Below, piece by piece: positions 9,083-16,569 of a DNA stretch of 62,484 bases (the stretch's first letter is position 1; every line of letters begins with the position of its first letter). The notes below the pieces were generated by a model. The model saw only the letters and a program-made list of their open reading frames with translations. It did no database searches and was not told the DNA's origin. Position numbers and translations under genes: made by a program. This DNA is from Paenibacillus sp. HW567 (GTDB taxonomy: Bacteria > Bacillota > Bacilli > Paenibacillales > Paenibacillaceae): the NCBI RefSeq assembly GCF_000374185.1, contig NZ_KB910518.1, forward strand, positions 6,123,039 to 6,185,522, read 5' to 3'.

Positions 9083-9130
9083 TAAAAAAGAGCCTCCGCT
9101 ATCCCTGTGAAAGCGGAGGGGGAGGCTCTT
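9083..9130 (-). terminator. cysK terminator
   Basis: On the minus strand a 10-bp stem (AAGAGCCTCC/GGAGGCTCTT) is followed by TTTTTT, 21 nt after the cysK stop. The internal loop contains a second complementary pair (CCTCCGC/GCGGAGG), so two pairings are possible. Confidence 0.9.
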
Positions 9131-9151
9131 CAGAATTGCTTAATCCAGCAA

Positions 9152-10090
9152 TTACACTTCGAAATTGTACAGCGGAGTACTCAGATAACGCTCGCCGTTA
9201 CTTGGGATGATGACGACAACTTTTTTGCCAGCTCCCAGCTCCTTCGCTACTTTGAGCGCGGCAAATACAGCGGCGCCGGAAGAAATGCCGGACAGAACGC
9301 CTTCTTCCTTGGCTACACGGCGTGCCGTTTCAAACGCTTCGTCGTTCTCTACATGAATGATTTCATCATATACCTTCTGGTTCAGAATCTCAGGGATAAA
9401 GTTTGCTCCAATCCCTTGGATTTTGTGGGGACCCGGTTTGCCGCCGGCCAGAATTGGCGATGCCGCAGGCTCTACAGCATAGATCTTCACATCAGGATAT
9501 TGACTCTTCAGCACTTCGCCAGCTCCTGTAATTGTTCCGCCAGTACCTACCCCTGCGATGAATGCATCGAGCGGTCCTCCGATGGACTCAATAGCTTCTA
9601 CAATTTCAGGGCCGGTTGTTTCGCGATGGATCTTCACGTTCGCCTTGTTCTTAAATTGCTCGGCGAGGAAATAGCTTGGGTTCTCGCTTAAGATTTGCTC
9701 AGCTTTCTTAACCGCTCCGTTCATGCCTTCCGATCCCGGAGTCAGCACCAGTTCTGCACCGTAAGCGCGCAGCAGATTGCGGCGCTCAAGGCTCATGGTT
9801 TCCGGCATAACAATAACAGCCTTGTAGCCTTTGGCGGCAGCGACAAGCGCCAGGCCGATCCCTGTATTGCCGCTGGTTGCTTCTACAATGGTACCGCCTG
9901 GCTTAAGCAGACCTGCCTTCTCAGCCTCTTCCACGATACTGATAGCGATACGGTCCTTCACACTGGACCCTGGATTTTGGTATTCCAGCTTCAGGTAAAT
10001 GTCTGCGGAACCTTCAGGAACTATCCGGTTGAGACGAACGAGCGGCGTGCCCCCGATCAAATCTGTTACACTGTTAACGACTTTAGCCAT
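9152..10090 (-). CDS. cysK: cysteine synthase A (O-acetylserine sulfhydrylase)
   Basis: It forms cysteine from O-acetylserine and sulfide. The 312-residue PLP fold type II enzyme has the cofactor Lys45 in NPGSSVKDR, the substrate loop EATSGNTGIGLA, the phosphate-binding GTGGTITGAG and SSGAAVFAA near the end. AAGGAGG stands 9 nt before the ATG. It is a single-gene unit: its own terminator follows, and a CymR-like palindrome lies about 130 bp upstream. The position between the yacD-like gene and pabB matches B. subtilis. Confidence 0.97.
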   Translation of the reverse strand: MAKVVNSVTDLIGGTPLVRLNRIVPEGSADIYLKLEYQNPGSSVKDRIAISIVEEAEKAGLLKPGGTIVEATSGNTGIGLALVAAAKGYKAVIVMPETMSLERRNLLRAYGAELVLTPGSEGMNGAVKKAEQILSENPSYFLAEQFKNKANVKIHRETTGPEIVEAIESIGGPLDAFIAGVGTGGTITGAGEVLKSQYPDVKIYAVEPAASPILAGGKPGPHKIQGIGANFIPEILNQKVYDEIIHVENDEAFETARRVAKEEGVLSGISSGAAVFAALKVAKELGAGKKVVVIIPSNGERYLSTPLYNFEV

Positions 10091-10216
10091 GAGAAAAACC
10101 TCCTTGGAATGATAAATAGAATGGGTGCGGACGATAGCCTATACCAGGATGTGCAACACCGCGGTGCAAAGTTATTACACTGTACGGCGGTAGAATTGAA
10201 TCTGCTGCCATTATTT

Positions 10217-10233
10217 CCGACTAAATCAGTAGG
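10217..10233 (-). promoter_or_regulatory. Rrf2/CymR-like palindrome upstream of cysK
   Basis: The minus strand reads CCTACTGATTTAGTCGG, an inverted repeat CC-ACT/AGT-GG with one mismatch per arm. It is the kind of site bound by Rrf2-family sulfur regulators such as CymR. It lies 127 nt upstream of the cysK ATG, and I could not place a clear -35/-10 pair around it. The assignment is inference from pattern and context. Confidence 0.5.
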
Positions 10234-10255
10234 TTTTACATTTAATCTCATATTA

Positions 10256-11155
10256 TCAATCTTGCAGGCTGTTGTCAATATATATCGCTGTATCATATTT
10301 AGCGCGCAAATCGCTTTCCACCTGCTGCAAGGGAGCGGCCTTCTCCAGTGCAAGCTCGCTACGAACCTGCTCCCGGATTTCCGCCTGATTCTGCTGCTCT
10401 GGAACAATAATTGATTCCAGGCGAATGACGGCGTAAGTATCGCCGGTCTGCAGCGGGCCGGCAATGTCTCCCGCCTGCAGACCAGCCGCCGTCTTCAGCA
10501 GGTCTTCCGGCCAAAAAGGATCATCTTCCTCCACCGTTCCGATATTCCCGCCATGCTGCCGGCTCTCTTCGTCAATGGACAGCTCCTTGGCCAGCTCTGC
10601 GAAATTCTCTCCCTGCTCCAGCCGGTCCATTACCTTCTCGGCTTCATTATAAGAAGCAACCTTGATTATGGAGAGCTGCATCTCTTTTTTCGGAGTGAAA
10701 CGTTCGGAGTTCTGCGCTAAATAATCATCAATTTCATTCTCGCTGATGGTGATGCTGGCTGTAGCCACTGCCTGCAAGGTCAGGCGGTAAAGAGTCTCCT
10801 CCCGCACTTCCTCCTTGGAAAGCCCCAGCTCTGCCTGCATCTGTTCATAATATTGCTGCTCTGAGCTATAGCCGGCCATACTGCGCTTCAATTCCTGTTC
10901 AACCTCATGATCTGTCACAGCAATGCCCAAGGCTTTAGCCTCTTTGTCCACTACAATATGATTAAGCAATCCCAGCAGTACTTCTTCACCATGCTTTTTC
11001 TTCAGTTCATCCATCCATTGCCGGTCCGTTACCGGTTGACCTCCCGCTGTAGCAATGTCCTTCGGCTCACCCTCTGCGGCCTCTCCCTTGAGAATGGACA
11101 TAGCCCGCAGACTCCAGAACAATAATCCTCCGAGCATTAATGTTGCGACAGCCAA
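10256..11155 (-). CDS. PpiC/PrsA-type peptidyl-prolyl isomerase (YacD-like), 5' end apparently frameshifted
   Basis: The encoded part (299 residues) has one hydrophobic segment at its start (ATLMLGGLLFWSL), a SurA/PrsA-like N-terminal helix region and a parvulin domain from about residue 155 (FTPKKEMQLSIIKV to GDTYAVIRLES), so it should be a membrane-anchored extracytoplasmic foldase. The frame opens only at a TTG at 11155, with no SD in position. An ATG-ATG at 11192, 9 nt after the hslO stop, opens another frame that encodes a charged MMTRQERMLRNS start and would join the hydrophobic segment if the frame changed near 11156. I read this as a frameshift (sequencing error or real lesion) in one gene spanning 10256-11192. 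B. subtilis yacD occupies the same slot between hslO and cysK. Confidence 0.75.
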   Translation of the reverse strand: MAVATLMLGGLLFWSLRAMSILKGEAAEGEPKDIATAGGQPVTDRQWMDELKKKHGEEVLLGLLNHIVVDKEAKALGIAVTDHEVEQELKRSMAGYSSEQQYYEQMQAELGLSKEEVREETLYRLTLQAVATASITISENEIDDYLAQNSERFTPKKEMQLSIIKVASYNEAEKVMDRLEQGENFAELAKELSIDEESRQHGGNIGTVEEDDPFWPEDLLKTAAGLQAGDIAGPLQTGDTYAVIRLESIIVPEQQNQAEIREQVRSELALEKAAPLQQVESDLRAKYDTAIYIDNSLQD

Positions 11156-11201
11156 TAGAATTGCGCAGCATGCGCTCCTGTCTTGTCATCATCCCATTGC
11201 C

Positions 11202-12095
11202 CTACGATTTCGCTTGATCCAGGATTACCTGCATTTCATCCTTGTTGAATACATAAGTCTCGTTGCAATAATGGCACACGACCTCTACCTGCTCATCCTC
11301 TTCAATTAACTGCTCCAGCTCCTGCTGGCCCAGACTGACCAGAGTCTGCTCTATACGTTCGCGTGAGCATTGACAGACAAAGTTAATGTCGAGTCCGTCC
11401 AGAATTACCGCATCGGGAAGCAGCCAGCGAAGCATTTCCTCCGGCTCAAGCCCTTGATCCAGCACAGCCGTAACGGAAGGCATAGCCCCCACTGCCCGCT
11501 CAATCTCTGTAATCTCATCATCGGTAAGACCCGGCAGGAGCTGCACAATGAATCCTCCGGCAACCCTCACAGAATTATCAGTCTCAACCAATACTCCAAG
11601 TCCTACTGCAGCCGGGGTCTGCTCCGAGACTGCAAAGTAATATGTAAAATCCTCGCCGAGTTCTCCCGAAATGATAGGCACACTGCCCCGGTAGGGCTCC
11701 TTCATCCCCAGATCCTTGCTAATATCAATGAACCCTTCCGTTCCTACCGCTCCGGCAACATCCAGCTTGCCAAGACTGTTGCTGGGCAGATGGACATGCG
11801 GGTTTTGCACATAACCGCGAACTTCACCGAGAGCATTGGATTCTGCCATAATCTGCCCAAGCGGCCCGTTTCCTTTGACGATAACCGCCAGCTTTTCCTC
11901 ACCCTTGAGCATGGCGCCCATCATAGCTGCGGCTGTAACTGTACGTCCCAGCGCCGCTGTAGCCGTTGGATACGTATCATGTCTGCGCCGTAATTCGTCT
12001 ACAAGCTCTGTAGTACGGACAGCAAATGCTCTTACTTTGCCGTTCATGGCGGTTCCGCGAATCAGCCGATCCTGTTTTTTGTCCATTGGGTGCAT
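11202..12095 (-). CDS. hslO: redox-regulated chaperone Hsp33
   Basis: Hsp33 is a holdase activated by oxidation. The roughly 297-residue product carries the family start DRLIRGTAMNGKVRAFAV and the four C-terminal zinc cysteines as FVCQCS and VVCHYC, separated by a roughly 30-residue linker. The start at 12095 follows AGGAGGG closely; the ATG at 12086 is an alternative and the GTG at 12110 overlaps the SD. It is 36 nt downstream of coaX, in the same operon as the nad genes. Confidence 0.95.
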   Translation of the reverse strand: MHPMDKKQDRLIRGTAMNGKVRAFAVRTTELVDELRRRHDTYPTATAALGRTVTAAAMMGAMLKGEEKLAVIVKGNGPLGQIMAESNALGEVRGYVQNPHVHLPSNSLGKLDVAGAVGTEGFIDISKDLGMKEPYRGSVPIISGELGEDFTYYFAVSEQTPAAVGLGVLVETDNSVRVAGGFIVQLLPGLTDDEITEIERAVGAMPSVTAVLDQGLEPEEMLRWLLPDAVILDGLDINFVCQCSRERIEQTLVSLGQQELEQLIEEDEQVEVVCHYCNETYVFNKDEMQVILDQAKS

Positions 12096-12131
12096 ATGCC
12101 CTCCTATCACTCGCCCTTAGGCTTCTATATC

Positions 12132-12899
12132 TTATTTGTTACGGTCATAAATAATACGCAGGCCTTCCAGCGTAAGCATTGGATTGACTTCGTCTATACA
12201 ATCCGTTTCACCGGCAATGAGCTGTGCCAGTCCCCCGGTAGCAATAACCTTAAGTACCGGTGCGTTCATCTCCTGCTTAATACGTCTGACAATTCCCTCT
12301 ACCTGACCTGCATAGCCAAAAATAATTCCTGCCTGCATGGCATGTACCGTATTGCGTCCGATCACCTTCTTGGGTTTCTCCAGTTCGATCCGCGGCAGCT
12401 TGGATGCCCGTTGATATAAGGCTTCTGTGGAAATGCCGAGTCCCGGTACAATTGCCCCGCCAAGGTAATTGGCACCTGCATCAATGCAGTCAAAGGTTGT
12501 AGCTGTCCCAAAATCAACGACGACCAGCGGACATTTGTATTGTTCAATAGCGGCAACTGCATTGACGATCCGGTCCGCGCCGACCTCACGGGGGTTCTCA
12601 TACCTCAGATTAAGCCCGGTCTTAATGCCGGGGCCGACAAGCAACGGCTCCTTGCCAATATATTTGACGCACATTTCCACAATGACTTGCACCAGGGGAG
12701 GAACGACCGAGGAAATAATAACCCCTTCCACATCCTTAACCGATACATTCGACATATGGAACAAATTATGAATGAGCACACCATACTCATCCGCCGTTGA
12801 TTGACGGTTGGTGCTGAGCCGGAAATGATGCAGCAGCTCACGCCCCCGGTATACGCCGAGAACGATATTGGTATTGCCGATATCGACTGCAAGCATCAT
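12132..12899 (-). CDS. coaX: type III pantothenate kinase
   Basis: It phosphorylates pantothenate in the first step of CoA synthesis. The 255-residue ASKHA-fold protein has the phosphate-1 motif LAVDIGNTNIVLGVY, GADRIVNA near residue 100, VVDFGTATTFDCI and GGAIVPGLGIS. AAGGAGG lies 10 nt before the ATG. The start overlaps the nadC stop by 4 nt, so the NAD and CoA genes share one transcript. Confidence 0.96.
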   Translation of the reverse strand: MMLAVDIGNTNIVLGVYRGRELLHHFRLSTNRQSTADEYGVLIHNLFHMSNVSVKDVEGVIISSVVPPLVQVIVEMCVKYIGKEPLLVGPGIKTGLNLRYENPREVGADRIVNAVAAIEQYKCPLVVVDFGTATTFDCIDAGANYLGGAIVPGLGISTEALYQRASKLPRIELEKPKKVIGRNTVHAMQAGIIFGYAGQVEGIVRRIKQEMNAPVLKVIATGGLAQLIAGETDCIDEVNPMLTLEGLRIIYDRNK

Positions 12900-13771
12900 G
12901 GACGGGGGCCCTCCTTCTTAGCATTCAGATCCAGACTGATGTCGAGACTTGAGAAGGAGTAGGTGAGCCGTCCTACAGAAATCACATCGACGCCGGACTC
13001 GGCAATCGCCCGCACGGTTTCAAGCGATACGTTGCCGGAGGCTTCGGTCTTGATATGCGGCGCTTTGGTTTTGATTCTTCTCACCGCTTCTGTCATCAGT
13101 TCGGGGGACATATTGTCGAGCATGATAATGTCCACACCTGCCGCGAGAGCCTCTTCAACTTGCTCCAGACTTTCTGTCTCTACTTCAATAGTCATCGTAT
13201 GCGGGATATTGGCACGTGCCCGTCCTACAGCCTGACGGATGCCACCCGCTCCCTTGATATGATTGTCCTTAATCATTACCGCATCGTATAAGCCGAAACG
13301 GTGGTTGGCCCCGCCGCCGATGCGGACAGCATATTTCTCCAGCATCCGGTGACCGGGCGTCGTCTTGCGCGTATCCACCAAACGGGTAGGCAGCCCGTCC
13401 AGCTTCTGAACAAACGAAGCTGTGCGTGAGGCCACCCCGGATAAACGCTGCATCAAATTAAGTGCCAGTCTTTCCCCGGTCAGGATCGCATGTGTGCTGC
13501 CTTCAACCTCTGCGATAACTGTTCCCTTGGATACGGCCTGGCCTTCTTGGACCAGAGCAGTGAATACAAGCGAAGGATCTACCACTTCAAATACCAGCTC
13601 GGCCACAGGAATGCCGCAGATGATGCCATCCTCCTTGGCATGGATAATCCCTTTGGACTCGTGTCCGGCAGGAATCGTTGTACGGGTTGTGATATCTCCG
13701 GAGCCGACATCCTCATGCAGCCAGCCTTTGATCATTTGTACTAATTCTTCATTATAGCCATTAAACATCAT
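12896..13771 (-). CDS. nadC: nicotinate-nucleotide pyrophosphorylase (quinolinate phosphoribosyltransferase)
   Basis: It makes nicotinate mononucleotide from quinolinate and PRPP. The roughly 291-residue product has the N-terminal domain WLHEDVGSGDITT, then GERLALNLMQRLSGVAS, the conserved Arg and Lys motifs VDTRKTTPGHRMLEKYAVRIGG, and EVETESLEQVEEAL and MLDNMSPE in the barrel. The ATG at 13771 is 9 nt after GGAGG; a GTG at 13774 is 6 nt after it. The start overlaps the nadB stop by about 11 nt. Confidence 0.96.
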   Translation of the reverse strand: MMFNGYNEELVQMIKGWLHEDVGSGDITTRTTIPAGHESKGIIHAKEDGIICGIPVAELVFEVVDPSLVFTALVQEGQAVSKGTVIAEVEGSTHAILTGERLALNLMQRLSGVASRTASFVQKLDGLPTRLVDTRKTTPGHRMLEKYAVRIGGGANHRFGLYDAVMIKDNHIKGAGGIRQAVGRARANIPHTMTIEVETESLEQVEEALAAGVDIIMLDNMSPELMTEAVRRIKTKAPHIKTEASGNVSLETVRAIAESGVDVISVGRLTYSFSSLDISLDLNAKKEGPRP

Positions 13772-15377
13772 CACTTAATTCCTCCACTATTCCCAGTTCG
13801 CGAATTTGGAGCAGATGCTTCTGCCACTCCGCATCATCCCGCTGCGGGTAATCCTCACGGTAATGCGCGCCCCGGCTTTCCTTGCGCTTCAAGGCCGAAT
13901 CGGTAATCAGCAGACAGCAGGTCAGCATATTGGCGAACTCGTATTCCTCTCTTTTGGTCAGCGCCGAATGAAAAATAGGCAATTGTCGTCTTAGCTCTTC
14001 TAGTCCCTTGACCAGCATCTCTTCATTCCGCCGCAGGCCGACATAACGCACCATTACTTTTTGCAGCTTGAGGCGCCGTTCCACAATTGCCTGGGTCGGA
14101 GATTCCACCCGGCCTTCATGACTGCCTGCCGAAATCTTGCCGCGTTCAAGCCGCGGCAATTGGCGGACACGGTCAATAATCCGTTGTCCAAATACAATCG
14201 CCTCAGACAATGAATTACTGGCCAGCCGGTTCGCTCCCTGTACCCCGGTGGAAGAGACTTCACCACAGGCGAACAGCCGGGCGATGTTGCTCTCTCCGTT
14301 AAGATCGGTTTTGATGCCTCCCATCATATAATGCGCAGCCGGAGCCACCGGAATCCAGTCACTTGTAATATCCAGCCCGTAGCTCATGCAGGTCTCATAT
14401 ATGGTTGGAAAACGGTGTCTGACCATCTCTGCCGACTCATGGGTAATATCGAGGTACACAAAGGTCGATTTGGTCAGCTCCATCTCGCTGACAATGGCCC
14501 GTGCTACGATATCGCGCGGCGCAAGCTCCAGCAGCTCATGATAACGTTCCATGAAACGTTCTCCATTAATATTCCGCAGCACTGCGCCTTCACCGCGTAC
14601 CGCCTCAGAAATCAAAAACCGCGGCGCTCCGGGGTAGCTGAGCGCTGTCGGATGGAATTGAATAAATTCCATATCCCGGATGTGCGCTCCCGCCCGGTAA
14701 GCGATGGCTACACCATCTCCGGTCGCCACCTCAGGGTTCGTAGTGTAGCGGTATAATTGCCCTGCTCCGCCGGAACACAAAATGGTCGCATCCGCCTGCA
14801 GGAACAAACGCTCACCATCTGAACGCTGAACCAGTGCACCTACACATTCTCCCCCATCGGTTATAAGATCAATCACAAAATGATCATCCCATACCTCTAT
14901 ATTATGATGCTGCGCCACCTGTTCAGAGAGCGCACGTACAATTTCATATCCTGTAGCATCGCCATTAGCATGCAGAATGCGTCGGTGGCTGTGCGCGCCT
15001 TCCTGAGTCAAGGCGATCACACCGTTTTCTTTATCAAACAGCGTTCCCAAACGGATCAGTTCTCGTACTCCTTCGGGGCCTTCATTCACAAGCACATCCA
15101 CGGCGGCGGAGGAGTTAAGACCCGCTCCAGCCAGAAGCGTATCCTGACGATGGAAGGCCGGAGAATCATCCTCGGCAAATACAGCGGCAATTCCGCCTTG
15201 AGCGTAGCGGGTGTTACTATCCATCAGTGATTTTTTGGTAATTACAATAACCTTCCGGTCCTCGCTGGCTTTAATCGCTGTGAACAGCCCGGCAATGCCT
15301 GAACCGATAACAATACAATCCGTCTTTACTGCAGGAAGCTCGCTAAGGTCGAAATCAACCAAATATTGTGGAATCAT
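13761..15377 (-). CDS. nadB: L-aspartate oxidase
   Basis: It oxidises aspartate to iminoaspartate for quinolinate synthesis. The 538-residue flavoprotein shows the FAD-binding CIVIGSGIAGLFTAIKA, the succinate dehydrogenase-like NTRYAQGGIAAVF and EFIQFHPTAL, HYMMGGIKTDLNG, and the C-terminal GVQGANRLASNSLSE. The ATG at 15377 has an AGGTGA SD 9 nt upstream; an in-frame GTG lies at 15383. It is 39 nt downstream of nadA. Confidence 0.96.
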   Translation of the reverse strand: MIPQYLVDFDLSELPAVKTDCIVIGSGIAGLFTAIKASEDRKVIVITKKSLMDSNTRYAQGGIAAVFAEDDSPAFHRQDTLLAGAGLNSSAAVDVLVNEGPEGVRELIRLGTLFDKENGVIALTQEGAHSHRRILHANGDATGYEIVRALSEQVAQHHNIEVWDDHFVIDLITDGGECVGALVQRSDGERLFLQADATILCSGGAGQLYRYTTNPEVATGDGVAIAYRAGAHIRDMEFIQFHPTALSYPGAPRFLISEAVRGEGAVLRNINGERFMERYHELLELAPRDIVARAIVSEMELTKSTFVYLDITHESAEMVRHRFPTIYETCMSYGLDITSDWIPVAPAAHYMMGGIKTDLNGESNIARLFACGEVSSTGVQGANRLASNSLSEAIVFGQRIIDRVRQLPRLERGKISAGSHEGRVESPTQAIVERRLKLQKVMVRYVGLRRNEEMLVKGLEELRRQLPIFHSALTKREEYEFANMLTCCLLITDSALKRKESRGAHYREDYPQRDDAEWQKHLLQIRELGIVEELSDDV

Positions 15378-15416
15378 GACCACTTTTCACCTGTTTCAAC
15401 GAAAGAGTAGCGCATG

Positions 15417-16355
15417 CTACCGGACTTGTAACATGCGCTCTAGGGATGTTCTGGCTTTGTCGGCGACAGCAGGCGGTACATAAATCTGCGGCTTCATCGT
15501 CTCCAGGCATTTGACCAGTTTTTTGAGATTATTCACTTTCATATTAGGGCAAACAAGAAATTTGGTAGCGAAATGGAATTCCTTATCCGGGCTGTCCTTG
15601 CGGAGCTGGTACCCCGTACCATCCTCTGTTCCGACAATAAACTGCTTGCGGTCAGACTTCTTGCAATAATCAATAATCGAGGTGGTGCTGCCAACGTAGT
15701 CTCCCATAGCCACCACTTCGGGACGGCATTCGGGATGGACTACAAATTCAGCCCCGGGATATTTCGCTTTCATCTCTATCACATCTTTGACGGTGAGCAT
15801 ATCGTGAGTGTTGCAGTAGCCTTCCCAGATAATCAGCTTCTTGCCGGTCTTATCCTGAACGTATTGGCCCAGGTTTTTGTCCGGTACCCAGATGATCTCT
15901 TCAGCATCCAGCGATTCAATCACTCTCACCGCATTGGCAGAGGTACAGCATATATCTGTCTCTGCTTTGATTTCAGCCGAGGAGTTGATGTAGGTCACTA
16001 CTTTGGCATTAGGATGCTGAGCTTTCAGCTTGCGCAGCCCATCCACATTTACCATATCCGCCATCGGGCAGCCGGCGCGCTCATCCGGAATAAGCACGAT
16101 CTTGTTAGGCGCCAGAATCTTCGCGCTTTCTCCCATAAAGTGAACACCGCAGAATACAATCACATCGGCATCGGTCTCTGCTGCCTTTTGTGCCAATAAA
16201 AAAGAGTCTCCCCGGAAATCTGCCACTTCTTGAATTTCATCACGCTGATAGTAATGAGCCAAAATGATTGCGTTCCGTTCCTTCTTAAGCTGTTCGAGGC
16301 GCACACGAAGTTCACGATTCTGTTCCTGCTTGCGCTCAAGCGCCAGAGCTTCCAC
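15417..16355 (-). CDS. nadA: quinolinate synthase
   Basis: It condenses iminoaspartate with dihydroxyacetone phosphate, using a [4Fe-4S] cluster. The 312-residue product has AIILAHYYQRDEIQEVADF near the start and candidate cluster cysteines in ERAGCPMADM, VHPECRPEV and LVCPNMK. The start is GTG, 8 nt after GGGGGAG. It is first gene of the nadA-nadB-nadC-coaX-hslO run and has a good sigma-A promoter. This nad block is absent from the B. subtilis version of the locus. Confidence 0.95.
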   Translation of the reverse strand: MEALALERKQEQNRELRVRLEQLKKERNAIILAHYYQRDEIQEVADFRGDSFLLAQKAAETDADVIVFCGVHFMGESAKILAPNKIVLIPDERAGCPMADMVNVDGLRKLKAQHPNAKVVTYINSSAEIKAETDICCTSANAVRVIESLDAEEIIWVPDKNLGQYVQDKTGKKLIIWEGYCNTHDMLTVKDVIEMKAKYPGAEFVVHPECRPEVVAMGDYVGSTTSIIDYCKKSDRKQFIVGTEDGTGYQLRKDSPDKEFHFATKFLVCPNMKVNNLKKLVKCLETMKPQIYVPPAVADKARTSLERMLQVR

Positions 16356-16431
16356 GGTCTGTTCTCCCCCTTATGTCTTCACGGCTGTAAGCCGGCACAT
16401 TCATATCAAGTTTATTTAATATTTAATCACT

Positions 16432-16460
16432 AATGTACACAACGTTCCACCCACTGTCAA
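16432..16460 (-). promoter_or_regulatory. nadA operon promoter (sigma-A)
   Basis: The minus strand reads TTGACA, a 17-nt spacer and TACATT, placed about 75 nt before the nadA GTG and just after the ftsH terminator. I could not identify a NiaR-type operator with confidence. Confidence 0.85.
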
Positions 16461-16504
16461 TGTAACCTGTCAGGCGGAGAGCTGTCTCAAGTCCGCTGAA
16501 AAAG

Positions 16505-16541
16505 CAGAAAAATCCGGAGAACCCTAAGGCTCTCCGGATTT
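16505..16541 (-). terminator. ftsH terminator
   Basis: A 13-bp near-perfect stem (AATCCGGAGAGCC/GGTTCTCCGGATT) with a 4-nt loop is followed by TTTCT on the minus strand, 29 nt after the ftsH stop. Confidence 0.88.
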
Positions 16542-16569
16542 CATGAACACTGTTCAAGTCAATGACAGT

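Noticed and set aside
10091..10255. T-box leader for cysK
   Set aside because: A CACCGCGG palindrome recalls the T-box antiterminator, but there is no terminator/antiterminator pair and no AGGGTGG block.
16355..16460. NiaR (NAD) operator at nadA
   Set aside because: Searched by eye around the promoter; no sequence matched well enough to claim.
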